Source of the DNA: Microbacterium sp. No. 7
Lineage (GTDB): Bacteria; Actinomycetota; Actinomycetes; Actinomycetales; Microbacteriaceae
Length of the DNA stretch: 64,000 nucleotides
Direction: 5' to 3'
NCBI RefSeq assembly: GCF_001314225.1
Contig: NZ_CP012697.1
Location: 558,001-622,000 of the forward strand
This document shows positions 49,083-56,908 of the stretch, piece by piece. Each line of letters begins with the position of its first letter. The stretch's first letter is position 1. Below the pieces are notes generated by a model. The model saw only the letters and a program-made list of their open reading frames with translations, was not told the DNA's origin and did not search any database. The position numbers were made by a program, and so were the translations under genes.

Positions 49083-49300
49083 TGCCGGTGTCCTCCGCGA
49101 CCATCGACGTCCGCATCGATCGCGATCGATGCGTCGGAGCGGGCCAGTGCGTGCTCGCCGCCCCCGACCTGTTCGACCAGGACCTCGACGAGGGCCGCTC
49201 GATGCTGCTCATCGATCCGGTGCCCGCCGAGCACGAGGCGGCGGCGACCGCTGCGGCGCTGCGGTGCCCGGCGCAGGCGATCGCCGTCGGCGAGGAGTGA
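49079..49300 (+). CDS. 3Fe-4S ferredoxin
   Basis: A 73-residue ferredoxin (72 if it starts at ATG 49082). It has DRDRCVGAGQC and LRCPAQAI, giving three cysteines (17, 23 and 62 of the short form) with C-x5-C spacing, the pattern of 3Fe-4S ferredoxins that feed actinobacterial P450s. GTG 49079 overlaps the binding-protein stop by 4 bp and ATG 49082 by 1 bp; both mean coupled translation. It lies 4 bp before the dehydrogenase-CMD fusion and two genes before a P450. This operon therefore codes for two ferredoxins of different types for one P450. Confidence 0.92.
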   Translation: MMPVSSATIDVRIDRDRCVGAGQCVLAAPDLFDQDLDEGRSMLLIDPVPAEHEAAATAAALRCPAQAIAVGEE

Positions 49301-49304
49301 GCGC

Positions 49305-50546
49305 ATGGCGACCATCGGAGTGATCGGCCTCGGCCACATCGGCCGGAGGTTCGCGGCGAGCGTGCGCGAGCGCGGTGACCGGCTCGTCGCGTACGACGTC
49401 GTCGACGAGGCGTACGCCGCCGTGCCCTGGGCCGAGCGTGCGGGCAGCCCCGCCGAGGTCGGCCGCGAGGCCGACGTCGTGATCGTGTGCGTGCTCACGG
49501 CCGCGCAGGTGCGCGAGACGCTCCTCGGCGACGCGGGCGTGCTCTCGTCGGCCCGGGAGGGGCTCGGTGTCGCCGTGACGAGCACGGTGGATCTCGGCAC
49601 GATCCGAGAGCTCGCGGAGGAGTGCGCCCGCGCCGGCGTGGCGTTCGCGGACTGCGGCGTCACGACCGTGCCGGGCATGGCGCCCGACACGGCGCACAGC
49701 GTCGTGTCGCTGGTCGGCCTGGAGGGGGGCGACGGCGTCTTCGACGCCGTCGCGTCGCTCTCGGCCGCGGCGGTGCGCTGCGGCGGCGTCGGGGCGGGGA
49801 TGGCGACCAAGATCGCGCGCAACCTCGTCACCTACGGCAGCTGGACCGTCGCCTCGGCGGCCGTGCGGCTGCTGCGGGCGGCCGGCGTCGACCCGGCCAG
49901 GCTGCGCGAGGCGATCGAGACCGCCGATCCGGACGGCCGCACGATGTTCCTGCTGGAGGACGAGATCGGCTTCGGCGAGGGCACCCGCCCGCGCCGGGAG
50001 CGGGTGTCGGGTCTGATCGAGAAGGACCTGTCTGCCGCGGTGGAGCTCGCGCGCGAGGCGCAGGCGCCCTCCGATCTCGCCGAGTTCGTCATCCGCACGC
50101 GGGCCGAGACCCTCGGCCTGCGGCACGACCTCGGCGACGAGCCCCGTGAGGACGAGTCGGCATACGAGACCGGGCGGCGATGGATGGACCGCGTCTACGG
50201 TCCCGGATTCCACGACCTCGCCGTGCGGCAGGACGGGTCGCCCTACAACCGGGAGACGGTCGAGCACCTGTTCGCGGAGATCTGGAGCCGGCCCGGCCTC
50301 TCGCTGCGCGAGCGGCGCCTCCTCGTCATGGGCGCGACGGCCCAGCTCGGGCGGGGCGACCTCATCGAGACGCAGGTGTACGGCGGGCTCGTGAACAGCG
50401 AGTTCTCGTACGCCGAGCTCGACGAGATCATGCTCCAGATCACCCCCTACATCGGCTGGGCGAAGTCCAGCGCCGTCAACCGGGGCATCCAGGCGGCGAA
50501 GGCCCGCATCGACGCGGCGAACGAAGAAGAAGGAGACGGACGATGA
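49305..50546 (+). CDS. Beta-hydroxyacid-dehydrogenase-like NAD-binding protein fused to a CMD domain
   Basis: A 413-residue fusion. Residues 1-150 are a 6-phosphogluconate/3-hydroxyisobutyrate dehydrogenase type Rossmann domain with GLGHIG at 8-13. Residues 155-265 are the helical domain with the family's catalytic Lys-x-x-x-Asn pattern (Lys169, Asn173 in GAGMATKIARN). Residues about 288-400 are a carboxymuconolactone decarboxylase-like domain with SRPGLSLRERRLLVMGATAQLGRG. The CMD part lacks CxxC. Fusion suggests sequential oxidation and decarboxylation or isomerisation of a beta-hydroxyacid, which is inference. It starts 4 bp after the ferredoxin and overlaps the P450 by 4 bp. Confidence 0.88.
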   Translation: MATIGVIGLGHIGRRFAASVRERGDRLVAYDVVDEAYAAVPWAERAGSPAEVGREADVVIVCVLTAAQVRETLLGDAGVLSSAREGLGVAVTSTVDLGTIRELAEECARAGVAFADCGVTTVPGMAPDTAHSVVSLVGLEGGDGVFDAVASLSAAAVRCGGVGAGMATKIARNLVTYGSWTVASAAVRLLRAAGVDPARLREAIETADPDGRTMFLLEDEIGFGEGTRPRRERVSGLIEKDLSAAVELAREAQAPSDLAEFVIRTRAETLGLRHDLGDEPREDESAYETGRRWMDRVYGPGFHDLAVRQDGSPYNRETVEHLFAEIWSRPGLSLRERRLLVMGATAQLGRGDLIETQVYGGLVNSEFSYAELDEIMLQITPYIGWAKSSAVNRGIQAAKARIDAANEEEGDGR

Positions 50547-51745
50547 CGACCACGTGGGACCGCATGCCGACGGAGCGGCCGTCGAAGCTCGACCCGCCCG
50601 AGATCTACGCGGAGATCCGAGAGAGCGACCCGATGGCGCGCGTGCGCTTCCCCAACGGCATGGAGGGGTATCTGGTCACCCGGTTCGACGACGTCGTCGC
50701 CGGCTTCGGCAACCCGAACTTCGTCGCCCAGGGCCGCCCGCGGTACGAGGTGGCCGACGCGAACCCCGACACCAAGACGCCCTTCGCGGGCACCTTCGTG
50801 AACATGGACGGCGAGGAGCACCACAAGTACCGCCGGCTCCTCACGGCGCGCTTCTCGGTGCGTTACATCCGGCAGAACCTGCAGGAGTTCATCGATCGCA
50901 CGGTCGACGAGCACCTCGACCGCATCGCGGCGGGGCCGGACGAGTTCGACTTCGTGGCCGACATGGCCCTGAGCGTGCCGTCGCTCGTGATCTGCGAGAT
51001 CCTCGACGTGCCCGTCGAGGATCGTGCGGCGTTCAACACCGTGTCGGCGAACATGATGGACATGGACCGCGCGCAGGCGCTGCGCGAGCAGGACCAGAAG
51101 TGGATCTTCGACTACATCCGCACGCTCCTGGAGCGCAAGCGCAGCGAGGGTGCGACGAAGGGGCTCCTCGCCGAGCTGCTGCAGCAGCAGAAGGAGGCCG
51201 ACTTCGAGATCACCGACGAGGACCTCGTGCGCATCGGCGGGCTCCTGCTCGTCGCCGGCCACGACACGACGACGATGATGATCTCGCTGTCGATGCTCAC
51301 GCTGCTGACGATGCCCGAGGCGCGCGCCGCGTTCGCGAGCGGCGAGCCCGTGGGCACGGCCGTCGAGGAGCTGCTGCGCTTCCTGACGATCGTGCACTTC
51401 GGCCTTGCGCGCCGCGCCGCGACCGACTTCGAGTTCCTCGGCACGCCCCTCGAGAAGGACGACCTCGTCGTCTTCTCCCTGGTCGGCGCGAACCGCGATC
51501 CGCGGATGTATGAGAACCCCGACGCTCTCGACTTCGACCGCCAGGCGCTGCGCCACGTCGCCTTCGGCTTCGGCGTGCACCAGTGCCTCGGGCAGAACGT
51601 CGCGCGCGCGGAGATCACCTCGGTGCTCACGAAGACCCTCCAGCGCTTCCCGGACCTGCGCCTCGCGGTCCCCGTCGACGAGGTGCCCATGCACGACCGC
51701 TCGACCAACTACGGCGTCGAGAAGCTGTGGGTCGCGAAGTCATGA
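50543..51745 (+). CDS. Cytochrome P450
   Basis: A 400-residue class I P450 with canonical AGHDTT at 238-243, ExxR Glu276/Arg279 and the haem loop FGFGVHQCLGQ with Cys348. HHKYRRLLTARF in the C-helix contacts a haem propionate. The start codon overlaps the fusion gene's stop (ATGA), and its own stop overlaps the following ferredoxin start, so binding protein, two ferredoxins, dehydrogenase and P450 are translated as one unit. Its sequence is closer to the P450 at 36222 than to 38980 by its I-helix and haem-loop wording. The substrate is unknown. Confidence 0.95.
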   Translation: MTTTWDRMPTERPSKLDPPEIYAEIRESDPMARVRFPNGMEGYLVTRFDDVVAGFGNPNFVAQGRPRYEVADANPDTKTPFAGTFVNMDGEEHHKYRRLLTARFSVRYIRQNLQEFIDRTVDEHLDRIAAGPDEFDFVADMALSVPSLVICEILDVPVEDRAAFNTVSANMMDMDRAQALREQDQKWIFDYIRTLLERKRSEGATKGLLAELLQQQKEADFEITDEDLVRIGGLLLVAGHDTTTMMISLSMLTLLTMPEARAAFASGEPVGTAVEELLRFLTIVHFGLARRAATDFEFLGTPLEKDDLVVFSLVGANRDPRMYENPDALDFDRQALRHVAFGFGVHQCLGQNVARAEITSVLTKTLQRFPDLRLAVPVDEVPMHDRSTNYGVEKLWVAKS

Positions 51746-52059
51746 CCAGGGTCGAGTTCGTCCAGCCGGACGGCGAGCCGGTGGTCGTCGAGGGCGACGT
51801 GGGCCAGACGGTCATGAGCGTCGCGATCGGCAACGCGGTGCCCGGGATCGTCGGCGAGTGCGGCGGGCAGCTCAGCTGCTCGACGTGCCACGTCTTCGTC
51901 GACGAGTCGTGCCGCGAGCTGTTCGGCGAGCCCGACGAGTTCGAAGACGAGATGCTCGACGGCACCGCCGCGCCGCGCGAGGAGGGCTCGCGGCTGTCGT
52001 GCCAGATGGTGGTCGGTGAGGCTCCCGTCGTCGTGCGCGTGCCCGAGACGCAGTACTGA
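51742..52059 (+). CDS. 2Fe-2S ferredoxin, putidaredoxin type
   Basis: A 105-residue ferredoxin with ligands Cys40, Cys46, Cys49 and Cys87, identical in spacing to the ferredoxin at 685-1008; CGGQLSCSTCHVFV and SRLSCQMVV are the two cluster segments. It overlaps the P450 gene by 4 bp and is its likely electron donor. Its reductase would be the protein at 1005-2276 or another outside the window. An SDR begins 1 bp after its stop codon. The strong similarity to the other putidaredoxin-type ferredoxin suggests duplication of an ancestral P450-ferredoxin module. Confidence 0.95.
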   Translation: MTRVEFVQPDGEPVVVEGDVGQTVMSVAIGNAVPGIVGECGGQLSCSTCHVFVDESCRELFGEPDEFEDEMLDGTAAPREEGSRLSCQMVVGEAPVVVRVPETQY

Positions 52060-52060
52060 C

Positions 52061-52816
52061 ATGCCGAGCCTTGCGGGGAAGGTCGCGGTCGTCACGGGCG
52101 CGGGCGCGGGATTCGGTGAGGCATTCGTGCGCGATCTCGCGGCCGACGGCGCCCGGGTCGCGGTGCTCGACCTCGACGGCGTTCGCGCCGCCGGGATCGC
52201 CGCATCGATCCGGGACGCGGGCGGCGACGCCCTTCCGTTCGGGTGCGACGTCGCCGACGAGGCGGGTATCGCCGATGTCGCACGGCGGATCGGCCAGCAG
52301 TGGGGCGGCGTCGACGTCCTCGTCAACAACGCAGGACTGCACAGCGCGGAGTACAACCGCGCCTTCGGCGAGCTCGGCGTCGCACGGACGCGCCGCCTGT
52401 TCGACACCAACGTCATGGGCGTGATCGTGTGCACCCTCGCCTTCCGGCCTCTGATGGGGGATCGCGACGGCGCGGCGATCGTCAACCTCTCCTCGGTCGC
52501 CGGGTTCAACAGCGCGAACGCCTACGGCGTGTCGAAGCTCGCGGTCCGCGGGCTGACCGTCTCCTTCGCCCAGGAGCTCGCGGCCGACGGCATCCGGGTC
52601 AACGCGATCGCCCCCGGTCTGATCGCGACCGAGCGCATCCGCGAGGACTTCCCCGAGGAGATGTTCACGACGTTCGCGCGCGACAGGCAGTGCGTCCACC
52701 GCACCGGCGAGGTGCGCGACGTCGTCGCCGCCATGCGCTATCTGTGCTCCGACGCCGCCTCGTTCGTCACGGGCGAGGTCCTGCGCGTCTCAGGCGGCTA
52801 CCAGCTGTCAGTGTGA
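52061..52816 (+). CDS. Short-chain dehydrogenase/reductase (SDR)
   Basis: A 251-residue classical SDR with TGAGAGFG at the nucleotide site, VAVLDLD (Asp, NAD-type), NNAGLH, the catalytic Ser in NLSSVAG and YGVSK. It is the last gene of the P450 operon, beginning 1 bp after the ferredoxin stop, and probably dehydrogenates the P450 product. The Phe in GAGFG replaces the more common Ile and should not disturb binding. Its end overlaps the convergent epimerase-like gene by 9 bp, so no separate terminator fits in between. Confidence 0.93.
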   Translation: MPSLAGKVAVVTGAGAGFGEAFVRDLAADGARVAVLDLDGVRAAGIAASIRDAGGDALPFGCDVADEAGIADVARRIGQQWGGVDVLVNNAGLHSAEYNRAFGELGVARTRRLFDTNVMGVIVCTLAFRPLMGDRDGAAIVNLSSVAGFNSANAYGVSKLAVRGLTVSFAQELAADGIRVNAIAPGLIATERIREDFPEEMFTTFARDRQCVHRTGEVRDVVAAMRYLCSDAASFVTGEVLRVSGGYQLSV

Positions 52817-53722
52817 CGCGCGCGCCAGCCGCGACTCGACCATCGCGCGCATGCCGTCGTGCCAGTGGAACCGGTCGGGCCCGGTGATCGAGATGCGCTT
52901 GGACACGTCGAGCGCGATGCCGGGCTGGCTGCCGGGGATCTGGGCGATCTCGATCCGGGGCGTCTTTCCGACAAGGTCGGCCATGTACCGGATCCACTCC
53001 TGCGCCGTCACGGTCTCGTCGCCGCCGAAGTTCACGATGAGCGCGGGCACCGTCGCGGCCTCCAGCAGCGCGAGCGCGTGGTCGGCGATGTCCTCCTCGA
53101 AGATCGGCTGGTTGGGGGCGGGGTCATGGCGCAGCGTGATGGTCTCATCGGCGAGGAGCCTCTCCAGGTGCTTCATCGCGAGCCCGCCTCCGGGTCCGTA
53201 CGAGGCGTTCATGCGGCCGATGACGACGGGCACGCCGAACTCGCGCGCGGCGAACCGTGCGACCGCCTCCTGGGAGATCTTTGACACGCCGTAGGTAGGC
53301 GTCGTGGGGCTGATCGGGTCGCCGAGCGGGTCGGTCTCGACGTAGCGGTGCCAGGGGTCGGGATGGGGGCGGTACACGCCGGTCGTCGACATCGACAGGA
53401 TCGACGCGCACGCGCGGAAGTGCGAGATCAGGGCGCCCGTGCCGAGCGCGTTGACCTCGATCGCGCGGTCCCAGTCGGTGCTGGGCCCCATCTGCACGGC
53501 GAGGTGCAGCACGTGGTCGAAGTCGGCGGGAATGCCGCTCCAGTCGGGGTCGGCGAGGTCGACGCGCCGCGTCGTGACGCCACGGGACTCGATCTCGCGG
53601 CGCCGCTCCTCGTCGCCGAAGCGGGCGACGCCCCAGACCTCGTGGCCGCGCGCGGCGAGGGAGCCGGCGAGCGCGCCCGCGATCTGTCCGGACGCGCCCG
53701 TGACGAGCAGCTTCTTCTTCAT
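52808..53722 (-). CDS. NAD-dependent epimerase/dehydratase-like extended SDR
   Basis: A 304-residue extended SDR. The N-terminal VTGASGQIAGALAG is the GxxGxxG motif, the catalytic residues are in SMSTTGVYRPH and YGVSK, and VIGRMNASYGPG marks the substrate side. Such proteins act on nucleotide sugars, on steroid or flavonoid hydroxyls, or on lignin-derived alcohols; here a hydroxyl-ketone conversion of a pathway intermediate fits better than sugar metabolism, as no sugar genes are present. ATG 53722 follows an AGAAACG-type weak site. It is divergent from the ABC importer operon across 191 bp of repeat-rich DNA. Confidence 0.88.
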   Translation of the reverse strand: MKKKLLVTGASGQIAGALAGSLAARGHEVWGVARFGDEERRREIESRGVTTRRVDLADPDWSGIPADFDHVLHLAVQMGPSTDWDRAIEVNALGTGALISHFRACASILSMSTTGVYRPHPDPWHRYVETDPLGDPISPTTPTYGVSKISQEAVARFAAREFGVPVVIGRMNASYGPGGGLAMKHLERLLADETITLRHDPAPNQPIFEEDIADHALALLEAATVPALIVNFGGDETVTAQEWIRYMADLVGKTPRIEIAQIPGSQPGIALDVSKRISITGPDRFHWHDGMRAMVESRLARASH

Positions 53723-53769
53723 CGTTTCTCCCTCGGCCGAGCGGGTGCGAGCGGTGTGCGTCGCTTATT

Positions 53770-53778
53770 AGATAACTG
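53770..53778. repeat. Direct repeat AGATAACTG, copy 1
   Basis: This 9-mer recurs at 53858-53866 in the same orientation, 88 bp apart, in the low-GC divergent region between the epimerase and ABC operons. It may be a shared regulator half-site. Confidence 0.5.
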
Positions 53779-53824
53779 ATACAGATGATTGGAGGTTACC
53801 CTGTGTGCTGTCCATGTGAAAGGG

Positions 53825-53838
53825 TGCACCACTGTGCA
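53825..53838. promoter_or_regulatory. Inverted repeat TGCAC-N4-GTGCA
   Basis: Perfect 5-bp arms in the middle of the divergent promoter region, flanked by the two AGATAACTG copies. The related GTGCAA/TTGCAC arms at 63060-63083 hint at a common regulator, but this is inference. Confidence 0.4.
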
Positions 53839-53857
53839 TGCGAGACATAGTTGTATA

Positions 53858-53866
53858 AGATAACTG
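53858..53866. repeat. Direct repeat AGATAACTG, copy 2
   Basis: Second copy of the 9-mer, 47 bp before the ABC ATPase start, flanked by AT-rich sequence. See 53770-53778. Confidence 0.5.
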
Positions 53867-53913
53867 TTTAGGTCGCCGCGACGAAGGGCGACCGACTCGA
53901 GGGAGAGTGTGCG

Positions 53914-55095
53914 ATGACCCAGCAGTCGACGATCACGCCGGAGACGGGGAAGGCCGCGACGGCGCCGCCGGCCGCGCTGACGATCGAGAACGTCACGAAG
54001 TCGTTCAAGCGCGCCAACGGCACGCTGATCAAGCCCGTCGACGACATCTCGCTCACGATCGCCGAGGGCGAGTTCATCGTGCTGCTCGGTCCGTCGGGAT
54101 GCGGCAAGACCACGCTGCTGCGCTGCATCGCCGGCCTGGAGTCGCCCGACGAGGGCGCCATCGACATCCTCGGCTCGCGCGTCGTGCAGAAGGGCGCGGG
54201 GGCGCGCGAGATCGAGGTCGCGCCCGAGCGGCGCAAGCTCGGCATGATCTTCCAGAGCTACGCGCTCTGGCCGCACCTCACGGTCGCCCGCAACGTCTCC
54301 TATCCGCTCGAGTCGGCGAAGGTGCCGCGCGCCGAACGGCGCGAGCGCGTCGAGCGCGCCCTCGCGATGGTCGGCGTCTCGGAGGTCGCCGGCCAGCTGC
54401 CCGGCCGGCTCTCGGGCGGTCAGCAGCAGCGCGTGTCGCTCGCGCGGGCCCTCGTGGGCGAGCCGCGCCTGATCCTGTTCGACGAGCCGCTGTCGAACGT
54501 CGACGCCAAGGTGCGCGAGGAGCTGCGCCTGCAGCTCGTCGAGATGCAGGCGAGGATCGGCTTCACGGCGATCTACGTGACGCACGACCAGGCGGAGGCG
54601 ATGGAGCTCGCCGACCGCGTCGCCGTGCTGCGCAACGGACGCATCGCCCAGCTCGACCGCCCCGAGGTGGTGTACGAGCACCCGGCATCCCGGTACGTCG
54701 CCAAGTTCGTCGGCGTCGCCAACGAGGTGCGCGCCCGCGTGACGCGCGTGGGCGACGACACGCTCGTCGCCCACGTCGGCGGCGTGGAGCACGACCAGGT
54801 CCTCCCGCTGCCGACGGGCGGTCGCGCGGTCGCGGCGGGCGACGACGTCTACGTCATCTGGCGCCCTGAGCGCACGGTGCTCGGCGAGCCGGCCGATCGG
54901 CCGGGCCTGCGCATCCCGGGCGAGTTCCTGCTCAGCCGCTTCCTCGGCTCGCACTCGGAGGCCATCGTCGACACGGGCGACGGCGAGATCCGCGTGCAGA
55001 CCCCGCGCACGGTGTCGCTGGCCCGCGGTGAGCGCGTGCACGTGCACGTCGACGTCGACGACCTGCGCGTCTTCCCCGTCGAGGACGAGCGATGA
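53914..55095 (+). CDS. ABC transporter ATP-binding protein (ferric/thiamine-type importer)
   Basis: A 393-residue ATPase. Walker A is GPSGCGKTT (59-67), the Q-loop is in FQSYALWPH, the signature LSGGQQQR and Walker B LILFDEPL follow, and the H-loop His is in VTHDQAE. Residues from about 270 on form a TOBE-like regulatory domain. The architecture matches PotA/FbpC-like importers. GGGAGA precedes ATG 53914. It overlaps the permease by 4 bp. A divergent promoter with repeats lies upstream. Since no iron genes are nearby and two binding proteins follow, the substrate may be organic. Confidence 0.95.
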   Translation: MTQQSTITPETGKAATAPPAALTIENVTKSFKRANGTLIKPVDDISLTIAEGEFIVLLGPSGCGKTTLLRCIAGLESPDEGAIDILGSRVVQKGAGAREIEVAPERRKLGMIFQSYALWPHLTVARNVSYPLESAKVPRAERRERVERALAMVGVSEVAGQLPGRLSGGQQQRVSLARALVGEPRLILFDEPLSNVDAKVREELRLQLVEMQARIGFTAIYVTHDQAEAMELADRVAVLRNGRIAQLDRPEVVYEHPASRYVAKFVGVANEVRARVTRVGDDTLVAHVGGVEHDQVLPLPTGGRAVAAGDDVYVIWRPERTVLGEPADRPGLRIPGEFLLSRFLGSHSEAIVDTGDGEIRVQTPRTVSLARGERVHVHVDVDDLRVFPVEDER

Positions 55096-56831
55096 CGATC
55101 GTCGACATCGCTCCCCCGGTCGCGGCGCCGCGGCGGAAGGCCCGCGTCCGGCTGCGGCCGCTCGACATCGTCGCGATCGTGCTCGGCCTCGCGTTCGGCG
55201 TGCTGCTGGTCTTCCCGATCGCGACGGTGCTCATCCAGGTGTTCGTCACGGGCGACACTCCGGGCGTGGAGCCGTTCGCGAACGCGCTCGCGCTGCCCGA
55301 CATCGGCCAGACGTTCCTCAACACCGCGATCGTCGTCGTGCTCTCCACCGTGCTCGCCGTCGCGATCGCCGTCGGATTCGCGTGGCTCAACGAGCGCACG
55401 TCGGCGCGGCTGGGATTCATCGCCTCGGTGCTGCCGCTCACGCCCCTGCTGGTCCCCACCCTCGCGGGCACGGTCGGCTGGGTGTTCCTGCTGGCACCGC
55501 GCGCGGGGATCCTCAACGTCGCGCTCCGCGACTACGTCCTGACGCCGCTGGGCATCGCGCCCGCCGAGGGGCCCATCAACATCTTCAGCTTCAGCGGACT
55601 CGTCTTCCTCTACATGCTGAACATCATCCCGTTCATCTATCTGCCGGTCTCGGCGGCGCTGTCGCGGCTGGACCCCGCGCTCGAGGAGGCCTCGCGCGTC
55701 TCGGGGCGCGGACCCGTCGCGACGCTGTTCCGCGTCACCATCCCCGCGATCCGTCAGGCGATCTTCGGCGGCGTGCTCATCGGCCTGGTGATCGGCCTGG
55801 GCACCTTCTCGATCGCCGTGATCGTGGGGACGAGCGCCCGCATCGACGTGCTCGCGGTGCGCGTGTACACGCTGCTGACCCAGTCGTATCCGCCCTACCT
55901 CGCCGAGGCCGTGGCCCTGAGCGCCTTCCTGCTCGTGGTCGTCGTCACCCTCTCCGTGCTGCAGCGATGGCTCGGCACCAAGGGCGGGCACGCGCAGATC
56001 GGCGGCCGCGGCGTCGGCGCGGCCAAGGTCGACCTCGGAGTCGCGGGCGACATCGTCGCGCGCACGATCATGATCGTCTTCGTCGCGCTGTCGTCCGTCA
56101 TCCCGCTGCTCGGCCTCGTCTACGTCTCGCTGCGCGGCTACTGGTCGCCCGTCATCACGTTCGAGGGGCTGAGCCTCAACGCCTACAAGACCGTGATGTT
56201 CGACAACCGCATCACGAGCCTCGCGCTCGTCAACAGCATCGTGCTGTCGGTCGCCGCCGCGCTCATCACCCTGGTCGTCGCGACGCTCATCACCCTCTAC
56301 GCAGCCACCCGGGGCGGCTTCCTCGCGCGCGCCCTCGATGCGCTCGCCAAGGCGCCCGGCGGCCTCTCGCACCTCGTCATCGCCGTGGCGTTCCTCGCCG
56401 CCCTGGCGCCGCCGCCGTTCCGGATGTCGGGCGGCCTGCTGATCCTGCTGCTCGCCTACATCGTGTTCTACATGCCGCAGGCCTACGTGTCGGCATCCAG
56501 CTCGTACGCCCAGCTGTCGAGGGAGCTCAGCGAGGCGTCCGCGATGAGCGGCGCGTCGGAGGTGCGCACCCTGACCCGCATCATCCTCCCGCTCATGCTC
56601 CCGGGCCTGGCGGGAGGGGCCGTCGTGCTGTTCGTGCTCAACATGAGCGAGGTCACCGGCTCGGCGCTGCTGTCGGGCACCGGGGCGCCGGTCGTCGGCT
56701 TCGTGATGATCGACCTCTGGCAGAACGGCACCTTCCCCACGATCGCCGCGCTCGGCGTGATCATGACGGTCGTCACGACCACCGTCACGCTGCTGCTGAT
56801 GTTCTTCGGCAACAGGCGGGGAGGCCGCTGA
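55092..56831 (+). CDS. ABC transporter permease, two fused halves
   Basis: A 579-residue inner-membrane permease with two repeated halves of about six transmembrane helices each. Each half has its EAA loop that contacts the ATPase: EEASRVSGRGPVATLFRVTI and SEASAMSGASEVRTLTRIIL. This FbpB-like fusion of two permease domains is common in ferric and thiamine importers. It overlaps the ATPase gene by 4 bp (ATGA) and is followed 77 bp later by two binding-protein genes. The transporter is therefore complete and ATP-driven, independent of the TRAP system. Confidence 0.94.
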   Translation: MTIVDIAPPVAAPRRKARVRLRPLDIVAIVLGLAFGVLLVFPIATVLIQVFVTGDTPGVEPFANALALPDIGQTFLNTAIVVVLSTVLAVAIAVGFAWLNERTSARLGFIASVLPLTPLLVPTLAGTVGWVFLLAPRAGILNVALRDYVLTPLGIAPAEGPINIFSFSGLVFLYMLNIIPFIYLPVSAALSRLDPALEEASRVSGRGPVATLFRVTIPAIRQAIFGGVLIGLVIGLGTFSIAVIVGTSARIDVLAVRVYTLLTQSYPPYLAEAVALSAFLLVVVVTLSVLQRWLGTKGGHAQIGGRGVGAAKVDLGVAGDIVARTIMIVFVALSSVIPLLGLVYVSLRGYWSPVITFEGLSLNAYKTVMFDNRITSLALVNSIVLSVAAALITLVVATLITLYAATRGGFLARALDALAKAPGGLSHLVIAVAFLAALAPPPFRMSGGLLILLLAYIVFYMPQAYVSASSSYAQLSRELSEASAMSGASEVRTLTRIILPLMLPGLAGGAVVLFVLNMSEVTGSALLSGTGAPVVGFVMIDLWQNGTFPTIAALGVIMTVVTTTVTLLLMFFGNRRGGR

Positions 56832-56908
56832 CGCGGGCCCGCGGCATCCCGCACAGAGACGACCCCGCGCATCCGCGCACCCGTGCACCAACGAAGGAGA
56901 GACACAGG

